From Aquitalea magnusonii (GTDB lineage: Bacteria > Pseudomonadota > Gammaproteobacteria > Burkholderiales > Chromobacteriaceae), in contig NZ_QJKC01000008.1 of the NCBI RefSeq assembly GCF_003202035.1, positions 150,762 to 214,761 on the forward strand: a DNA stretch of 64,000 nucleotides, in the 5' to 3' direction. The notes below the pieces were generated by a model. The model saw only the letters and a program-made list of their open reading frames with translations. It did not search any database and was not told the DNA's origin. Position numbers and translations under genes: made by a program. Numbering within the stretch: the first letter of the stretch is position 1; every line of letters starts with the position of its first letter. This document shows positions 58,898 to 64,000 of the stretch, one piece after another.

Positions 58898-58924
58898 GCG
58901 TGATCCTGCAGTAGCGGATCACGC
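58898..58924 (+). terminator. Hairpin downstream of apt
   Basis: Perfect 9-bp arms GCGTGATCC/GGATCACGC around a 9-nt loop, 23 bases after the apt stop; no T-run. A second stem (GCAGCCT/AGGCTGC, 58939-58963) follows. Possible rho-dependent or stabilising 3' end. Confidence 0.4.
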
Positions 58925-59013
58925 GGAACAGACAGGAAGCAGCCTGCGCCTTCTCCAGGCTGCCGCCTGGCTGACATCAAGCGACTGCGCTCTTTCGCGC
59001 TAGCACGCACCGC

Positions 59014-59610
59014 TCAGTGCTGCTCATATTCTGCAGGTGGACGTAGCATGCAGAAAAAGGACAGCGCTGAGTCGTCCCCAAGCCGCAGGCCATTCCCGGC
59101 AAGCTCAATACTGCCGTTTAGCAGCAAATAGAACTGCCGGTCGGTGCCAGCCCAGTAACGCGGCATGGAAGCTGGCATGGGCAATGCCGCTAGCGCTGGC
59201 GGCAACTTGCCACCATGGAGCGCCACGCCGATCTTGCGCAATTCCCGTACGAAATCATCGATGCCCGGTTGGCACACCTGCCCACTGACCCAGAATGATC
59301 CTGCGGCACCACCAAAATGCACGTTCTGCAAGCATGCACGCCCAAGGAGGAGTGGCCCGGCAATGGTTTTATCGCCCACGCCCCCTGCCGCAGCCGACTT
59401 TCCCAATGCCTCCATACGCTGTACGGCCAGGCCGACCGGCACACTCGGGCTGACCACCTCCGCCCATGGCAGCTGACAAGAGAGCAAGCGCAGCAGCAGC
59501 CTATCCTGCTCCAGGGCAGCATCAGCCGGCTGTGCCATACCAGGCAGACCATACAGGCTGGCGCCCAACAGCAGTACACCGCATACCATGCGGGTGAGGA
59601 CACGGACCAT
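59014..59610 (-). CDS. Secreted protein of unknown function
   Basis: 198 residues. The ATG at 59610 has AAGGAG seven bases upstream. A signal peptide (M-V-R-V-L-T-R-M-V-C-G-V-L-L-L-G, ending near G-M-A-Q) is followed by a Leu/Gly/Ala-rich domain with four or five cysteines that could form disulfides. No family recognised. The C-terminal part (F-Y-L-L-L-N-G-S-I-E-L, F-F-C-M-L-R-P) looks beta-rich. Its 129-base upstream gap separates it from the DUF1700 gene. Confidence 0.65.
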   Translation of the reverse strand: MVRVLTRMVCGVLLLGASLYGLPGMAQPADAALEQDRLLLRLLSCQLPWAEVVSPSVPVGLAVQRMEALGKSAAAGGVGDKTIAGPLLLGRACLQNVHFGGAAGSFWVSGQVCQPGIDDFVRELRKIGVALHGGKLPPALAALPMPASMPRYWAGTDRQFYLLLNGSIELAGNGLRLGDDSALSFFCMLRPPAEYEQH

Positions 59611-59739
59611 GTCAAAGCTCCTTGAACAGCCGCCATACCGGTTAGCGACACAGGCCACAGTGTAGGACCTCTTGCCTGCCACGCCCACTGGCCGTCCCGC
59701 CCTCATCCCGTCCACTCCTGCCGTTGCGCTCATGCAAAG

Positions 59740-60570
59740 CTAGACTGGAGCACCACGCGCCCTGTCCAGAACAGCCAGCTGGTAACGGCCATAGGACAGC
59801 AGACCGCGCCAGGTCCAGCGCGCCAGCAAGTAGCACAGAAACACGCCGCCGCCACCCAGCGCCATCAATAGCAAGCCGGTCAGCAGCATGCCATGGCGAC
59901 TCAAGCCCCAGTCCAGGCCAGCGATATCCACCTGCCCGGTTTCATCCTTGATCTGCAGCCGGCCAAGCACCTCACTGGCATTGCGCTCCAGGCTGACCGT
60001 GCCATCTCTGGACTGGATATGGATGCTGGCCCGGCCGGACGACGCCTCCCGCACCACATCAACCGTTTCGCCGCGACTGCCCCGGATATGAATGTTCCCC
60101 GCCGGGCCGCCCTGGGCAAATTCGGACCAGATGGCCCGTACATCACGCGATTCATGAATGGCCGGCCAGCCGAATAGCTCATTGCAGGCCAGTGTGCCAA
60201 ACAGCAGCAGGCCGCCAATCAGGATGCCGGTGGAGGCCAGCGCCGCCATGGTCAGCAGCCACAGATAAAACAGGAAGGGAATGGCCAGCATGAAATTGAG
60301 AAAGCCCAGGCCGGCAATGGCGCCCACCACGGCAAACAGGTTGCCGAAGCTCTTGCGGCTCTCCCAGCGTGCCATGTGATGACGTGCCATCAGTTCGCGC
60401 GCCAACTGCTGCGGCTCGCCCAGGGCAGCAGCAATATCCGCTTCGCTGCGGCCTGCCGCCAGACCATCGCGGAAGTATTCCTGATAATCCGCAATGATGT
60501 CTTGCCTCTCCCCTTCCGGCAGCCGAGACAAAGCATCCTGCAATTGTTTGATGAATTCCTGCTGCTTCAT
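59740..60570 (-). CDS. DUF1700 (HAAS-type) membrane protein
   Basis: 276 residues. An N-terminal helical HAAS/DUF1700 domain (F-I-K-Q-L-Q-D-A-L-S-R-L-P, then D-Y-Q-E-Y-F, A-A-L-G-E-P) is followed by two or three membrane segments (about 75-125), an extracytoplasmic beta-like stretch resembling DUF4097 adhesin repeats, and a last membrane segment near 230. Such proteins typically pair with PadR regulators. The ATG overlaps the PadR stop by four bases (ATGA). Confidence 0.85.
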   Translation of the reverse strand: MKQQEFIKQLQDALSRLPEGERQDIIADYQEYFRDGLAAGRSEADIAAALGEPQQLARELMARHHMARWESRKSFGNLFAVVGAIAGLGFLNFMLAIPFLFYLWLLTMAALASTGILIGGLLLFGTLACNELFGWPAIHESRDVRAIWSEFAQGGPAGNIHIRGSRGETVDVVREASSGRASIHIQSRDGTVSLERNASEVLGRLQIKDETGQVDIAGLDWGLSRHGMLLTGLLLMALGGGGVFLCYLLARWTWRGLLSYGRYQLAVLDRARGAPV

Positions 60571-60905
60571 GCTGATTCTCCCTTGGCCCGCCCTGCGGCC
60601 AGTTGCAACACACTGTTCACATCGCCGACGAACTCTTGCCATTCCTGCTGCATCAGCACCAACTGTTGCCGCCCTGCAGCAGTCAGGGTGTAGTACTTGC
60701 GTGAAGGTCCGCTGGCCGACTCCACCAGGTAGGTCGACACCCAGGCTTCCGCCTGCAGCCGGCGCATCAGCGGGTACATGGTGCCTTCGCTCACCTCCAT
60801 GCTGCGCGACAGAATGCTCACCAGTTCGTAGGCATAGCTGTCTCCCGCCGCCAGTGCGGCCAGCACGCACATATCCAGCGTGCCCTTTTTCAACTGCGTT
60901 TTCAT
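60567..60905 (-). CDS. PadR-family transcriptional regulator
   Basis: 112 residues. A winged helix-turn-helix of the PadR type: K-K-G-T-L-D-M-C-V-L-A-A-L, S-E-G-T-M-Y-P-L-M-R-R-L, and G-P-S-R-K-Y-Y-T-L-T. A short dimerising helix follows. Translationally coupled to the DUF1700 gene, which it probably regulates together with itself. Candidate operators are the TGCATTACA repeats upstream. Confidence 0.9.
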   Translation of the reverse strand: MKTQLKKGTLDMCVLAALAAGDSYAYELVSILSRSMEVSEGTMYPLMRRLQAEAWVSTYLVESASGPSRKYYTLTAAGRQQLVLMQQEWQEFVGDVNSVLQLAAGRAKGESA

Positions 60906-60923
60906 ACTCGGACTCCCATACCT

Positions 60924-60997
60924 TGCATTACACGGTAGAGGGCCGTGCACTGCACAAGGACAAGCCGCATATTATTCCCAGCTACAGTGCATTACAA
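60924..60997 (-). promoter_or_regulatory. PadR operon promoter with a repeated 9-mer
   Basis: Minus strand: TTGTAA (60997-60992), 17 bases, TAATAT (60974-60969). The 9-mer TGCATTACA occurs at 60988-60996, overlapping the -35, and again at 60924-60932, between the inferred start and the padR ATG. This arrangement suits autorepression. Confidence 0.5.
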
Positions 60998-61130
60998 GAT
61001 ACATGGTAAAACCACGTAGACCGGCCCACTCAGCCGCCGCGCTTTTTATCTGAAATTTCTTCCAATAAAAAAGTAATTTCACAATCCATAACGCATAATT
61101 TCAGATATCTCCCCAATCGGAAGTACACGC

Positions 61131-62168
61131 ATGAGCTCCAACAAGAAAACTCTGGCACTGGTGCTGGGTGGCGGTGCGCCCAATGCCACGCTGATGGCTG
61201 GTTCGCTGGTGGCCTTTATCGAAGCAGGCGTCGAGTTCGACATCATTTCCACCTCGGGCGCAGGCGCGATTGTCGGCCTGCTGTATACCGCGGCCAAAGG
61301 ACAGGACCCCAAGGCTGCACTGGAAAAACTGGCCGACATGGGCGTGGCCGATGCGCTGTATGCCGCCTTCCCGGTCAATTTCAAGGTGTTCAACAAACCC
61401 GGCCCGCTGGCCGACATCTGGCGGCAATGGCAGCAGGCCAATCCGCTACTGCAGGCCATCCAGGCCCAGGCCGACCAGGGCCCCTTGCAACGGCTGGCTG
61501 CCGACTGGAGCAGCTACTTGATGGCCAGCCTCTGCCCCAGCAATCTGAACGCCCAAAGCCAGGGCTTGTGCGCTCATGTGCCCTTCATCGACCAGGTGGT
61601 GGACTTTGCCAGACTGGCCGACATCAAGCCGCAGTTTTACCTGAATGCCTACAACCTCAGCCAAAAGCGCATGGACTGCTGGAACAAGCAGCAGATCAAC
61701 CATGAACACTTCCTGGCCGCGCTGTCCTTCCCGTTGATCTACCCGCCTTATCTGCTGGATGGCGATTACTTCATCGAAGGCGCGGCCATTGACACCCTCA
61801 ACTTCAAGCGCCTGTTCCAGGATCACCCTTATATCGATACCACCGTGGTATTCGATGTATTGGGCAGCGAACAGCTGCTGCACCCGCCGCGTGATCTGTA
61901 CGATGCCTGGGTGCAGTCCATCATTACCCCGCTGACCGAAATTGCCCGTGATGACCTGAAGCTGTTCGAGGCCCTGCATAACAAGGATGCCGAGGGCAAG
62001 CCGCGTACCAAGTTGCTGCGCGTGGCTTACGACCAGTTCATCCGTCCGGAGCAGCGTGAGCAGGAGCTGGATTGGTCTTACTCCAACCTGTCGCAGATGT
62101 ATCAGGCCGGCTATGCTGCCGGCCAGGCATTGTGCCGCGACCATGCCGCCGAGCTGGGCCTGGCCTGA
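61131..62168 (+). CDS. Patatin-like phospholipase family protein with altered nucleophile motif
   Basis: 345 residues. The oxyanion loop L-G-G-G-A-P-N (12-18) and the second catalytic element D-G (Asp210-Gly211, in P-P-Y-L-L-D-G-D-Y-F-I-E-G-A) match patatins. The lipase elbow normally reads G-x-S-x-G, but here it is S-T-S-G-A-G (40-45). Aligning the downstream G-A places Gly at the nucleophile; a one-residue shift would let Ser42 serve. It may be inactive or use a shifted serine. It stands alone and ends at a long palindromic terminator. Confidence 0.75.
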   Translation: MSSNKKTLALVLGGGAPNATLMAGSLVAFIEAGVEFDIISTSGAGAIVGLLYTAAKGQDPKAALEKLADMGVADALYAAFPVNFKVFNKPGPLADIWRQWQQANPLLQAIQAQADQGPLQRLAADWSSYLMASLCPSNLNAQSQGLCAHVPFIDQVVDFARLADIKPQFYLNAYNLSQKRMDCWNKQQINHEHFLAALSFPLIYPPYLLDGDYFIEGAAIDTLNFKRLFQDHPYIDTTVVFDVLGSEQLLHPPRDLYDAWVQSIITPLTEIARDDLKLFEALHNKDAEGKPRTKLLRVAYDQFIRPEQREQELDWSYSNLSQMYQAGYAAGQALCRDHAAELGLA

Positions 62169-62185
62169 TTCTGCCGCCACCATGC

Positions 62186-62213
62186 AACAAGGGCTGCCAT
62201 GGCAGCCCTTGTT
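62186..62213. terminator. Perfect 28-bp palindromic terminator between patatin and arcC
   Basis: Self-complementary over 28 bases: stem AACAAGGGCTGCC and its complement around AT, ending TTGTT on both strands. Shared by convergent genes; the T-tract is short, so efficiency is uncertain. Confidence 0.65.
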
Positions 62214-62239
62214 CATAACACCGCAGTCCATCTACCCGC

Positions 62240-63184
62240 TCAGTACCACTCGATCCCGGCCTTCTCGGTGGAGATGATGGTGCCGGCTTCGCCCTTGACG
62301 ATCTTCTCGATGTCTTCCAGCGCGCCAATCACCGCACGCTTGCCGGTCAGGCGGGCGAATTCGCAGGCGGCTTCCACTTTCGGCCCCATCGAACCCGCCG
62401 CAAAGCCCAGCTTGTCCATTTCGTCCGGGTGAGCGTGGCGGATGGCTTTGGCTTCGGGAGTGCCCCAGCCAACAAACACGCTCTTCACATCGGTGGCGAT
62501 GACAAAGTAGTCGGCGTCCACTTCGCGCGCCAGCAGGGCTGAGGCCAGGTCTTTGTCGATCACCGCTTCCACACCCACCAGTTTGTCACCCTGGTACAGG
62601 GTGGGGATGCCGCCGCCGCCGGCAGCAATCACCACCGCACCTTTTTCGATCATCCATTTGATGGGGCGCAGTTCGAAGATACGTTTCGGCTTCGGGCTGG
62701 GCACCACGCGGCGGTAGTAGTCACCGTCGGCCTTGACCGTCCAGCCGTGGCTGGCGGCCAGCGCTTCGGCTTCTTCCTTGCTGTACACCGGGCCGACGAA
62801 CTTGGTGGGGTTCTGGAAGGCCGGGTCGGCGGCATCGACTTCGGTCTGGGTGAGGATGGTGGCCAGCGGTACTTCAAACGGCAGTACGTTGCCCAGTTCC
62901 TGTTCGATCATGTAGCCGATCATGCCTTCGGTCTGGGCGCCCAGTACGTCGAGCGGATAGGGGGTGACCTTGCCGTCGACGTGGCGGGCGTAGGCGTCGT
63001 TTTGCAGGCCCAAGAGGCCGACTTGCGGGCCGTTGCCGTGGCACATCACCAGGTTGTGGCCCAGCCGGGTGACGGCGGCCAGTTGTTCGGCGGCCACCTT
63101 GACGTTGGCGCGTTGGTTGTCAGCGGTCATGGCTTCGCCACGACGTTGCAGGGCATTGCCGCCCAGGGCTACGACGACTCGCAT
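62240..63184 (-). CDS. arcC: Carbamate kinase
   Basis: 314 residues. Start [12 protein letters not shown] and [11 protein letters not shown] are diagnostic. It makes ATP from carbamoyl phosphate and ADP at the end of the arginine deiminase pathway. Downstream of arcB, separated by 264 bases of hairpin-rich DNA. Full length. Confidence 0.95.
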   Translation of the reverse strand: MRVVVALGGNALQRRGEAMTADNQRANVKVAAEQLAAVTRLGHNLVMCHGNGPQVGLLGLQNDAYARHVDGKVTPYPLDVLGAQTEGMIGYMIEQELGNVLPFEVPLATILTQTEVDAADPAFQNPTKFVGPVYSKEEAEALAASHGWTVKADGDYYRRVVPSPKPKRIFELRPIKWMIEKGAVVIAAGGGGIPTLYQGDKLVGVEAVIDKDLASALLAREVDADYFVIATDVKSVFVGWGTPEAKAIRHAHPDEMDKLGFAAGSMGPKVEAACEFARLTGKRAVIGALEDIEKIVKGEAGTIISTEKAGIEWY

Positions 63185-63448
63185 GATGTTTCCTTTTCTG
63201 GCCCTGTCCGCACGGTCGGGACAGTGGCGTGGCCGGTCTGCCTGTGGCAGGCCGGGGTGTGTCGGATGGGGCGGCAGGTCACCGGGGGATGACCTGCCGG
63301 AGGGTGGAATCCGCCTGAGTGAGGGGGAGCGGATTCCGCCGCCACGACTTCAAGGGGGTGTCGTCGTGGTGGGTGAAGCGGTGTTGCGGTCTGACTGCGG
63401 TCACTGCCGGGGTGGCAAGGCCGCAGGGCTTTGCCACCTTGTCCAGTC
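63185..63448 (-). other. Hairpin-rich arcB-arcC intercistronic region
   Basis: 264 bases with no gene but four successive inverted repeats: GGTGGCAA/TTGCCACC (63411-63438), CCACGAC/GTCGTGG (63342-63369), GGAATCCGC/GCGGATTCC (63306-63337) and CGGCAGGTCA/TGACCTGCCG (63272-63299). None has a T-run. Likely mRNA processing or stability elements that set arcB versus arcC levels. Confidence 0.55.
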
Positions 63449-64000
63449 TTAGTCGCCGAGGGTGGCGACCAGAATCGCCTTGATGGTGTGCATGCGGTTT
63501 TCGGCTTGCTCGAAGGCAATGCAGGCTTCGCTTTCGAACACGTCTTCGGTCACTTCAATGCCATTGGCCAGGTCCGGGTACTGGGCGGCAATTTCCTTGC
63601 CGACCTTGGTTTCGCTGTTGTGGTAGGCCGGCAGGCAGTGCATGAACTTCACTTGCGGGTTCTGGGCAGCGGCCATCAGCGCGGCGTTCACTTGGTAAGG
63701 TTTCAGCAGGCGGATACGTTCGGCCCACACTTCGGCCGGTTCGCCCATCGAGACCCAGACGTCGGTGTGGATGAAGTCAGTGCCCTTGACGGCTTCGGCA
63801 GCGTCTTCGGTCAGGGTGATGCGGGCGCCGGTGCGGGTGGCGATTTCACGGCATTCGGCCACCAGTTCGTCGGTCGGCCACAGGTGTTTCGGGGCGCCGA
63901 TACGTACGTCCATGCCCAGCTTGCTGCCGATCACCAGCAGGGAGTTGCCCATATTGTTGCGGGCGTCGCCCAGGTAGGTGTAGCTGATTTGCGAGATGGG
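63449..64000 (-). CDS. arcB: Ornithine carbamoyltransferase, catabolic (3' part only)
   Basis: The C-terminal 183 residues of a gene entering from the right edge. Present are [10 protein letters not shown] (carbamoyl-phosphate/ornithine domain boundary), the ornithine-binding segment T-D-V-W-V-S-M-G and the catalytic H-C-L-P-A-Y-H. It phosphorolyses citrulline to ornithine and carbamoyl phosphate, which ArcC then uses. Adjacent arcC supports the catabolic form over biosynthetic argF. The N-terminal half lies outside the window. Confidence 0.93.
   Translation of the reverse strand, partial: PISQISYTYLGDARNNMGNSLLVIGSKLGMDVRIGAPKHLWPTDELVAECREIATRTGARITLTEDAAEAVKGTDFIHTDVWVSMGEPAEVWAERIRLLKPYQVNAALMAAAQNPQVKFMHCLPAYHNSETKVGKEIAAQYPDLANGIEVTEDVFESEACIAFEQAENRMHTIKAILVATLGD

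Overview
The window is a GC-rich bacterial chromosome segment with dense, mostly co-directional gene blocks and no rRNA, CRISPR array or insertion sequence that I could see. The gene content (aroQ-accB-accC-prmA block, gmk-rpoZ-spoT-thiS-thiG block, rpsU-yqeY-dnaG-rpoD block, dacB/priA, a Gram-negative porin, hydroxybutyrate catabolism) points to a betaproteobacterium, probably Neisseriales/Chromobacteriaceae (Chromobacterium, Aquitalea or Vogesella-like). The family assignment is inference from content and was not tested by alignment.

Layout. 1-5.6 kb: a sigma-54 activator (HbcR type) and its likely target operon, a GntP-family permease, D-3-hydroxybutyrate dehydrogenase and both 3-oxoacid CoA-transferase subunits, with a visible -24/-12 promoter and two identical upstream sites. 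5.7-10.7 kb (minus): queA, a DUF971 protein, ubiE, a LysE exporter, ubiJ and ubiB, mostly ubiquinone synthesis. 11-16.6 kb (plus): aroQ, accB, accC, prmA, a zinc-ribbon/DUF3426 membrane protein, a thiol-peroxidase paralogue without its catalytic cysteines, and a small secreted protein. 16.7-26.3 kb (minus): gpsA, an SH3 protein, secB, grxC, dacB, priA, hemE, a membrane desaturase and a two-part chromate transporter with a divergent LysR regulator. 27.3-33.8 kb (minus): a solute-binding-like protein, then mltA with an RND pump and its adaptor. 34-40 kb: a BON protein, a porin, divergent lysA/lysR, and an Aer-type chemoreceptor.

40.3-46.4 kb is an acidic amino-acid utilisation block. It holds a DctB/AauS-like kinase, a DctD/AauR-like sigma-54 activator, a periplasmic glutaminase-asparaginase, and a symporter that keeps the aspartate-binding D/R residues. 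The symporter has a good -24/-12 promoter with two tandem inverted repeats upstream. The logic is periplasmic deamidation of Gln/Asn, uptake of the resulting Glu/Asp, and sensing by the kinase.

46.6-56.8 kb: a tyrosine phosphatase; a tRNA-Ile(CAU) gene split in its anticodon loop by a group I intron of about 249 nt (the most striking element here); then rpoD-dnaG-yqeY-rpsU, thiG-thiS, spoT, rpoZ and gmk. 56.9-64 kb: a purine permease, apt (possibly leaderless), a secreted orphan protein, a DUF1700/PadR pair, a patatin-like protein with an altered nucleophile motif, and arcC/arcB of the arginine deiminase pathway separated by a hairpin-rich spacer.
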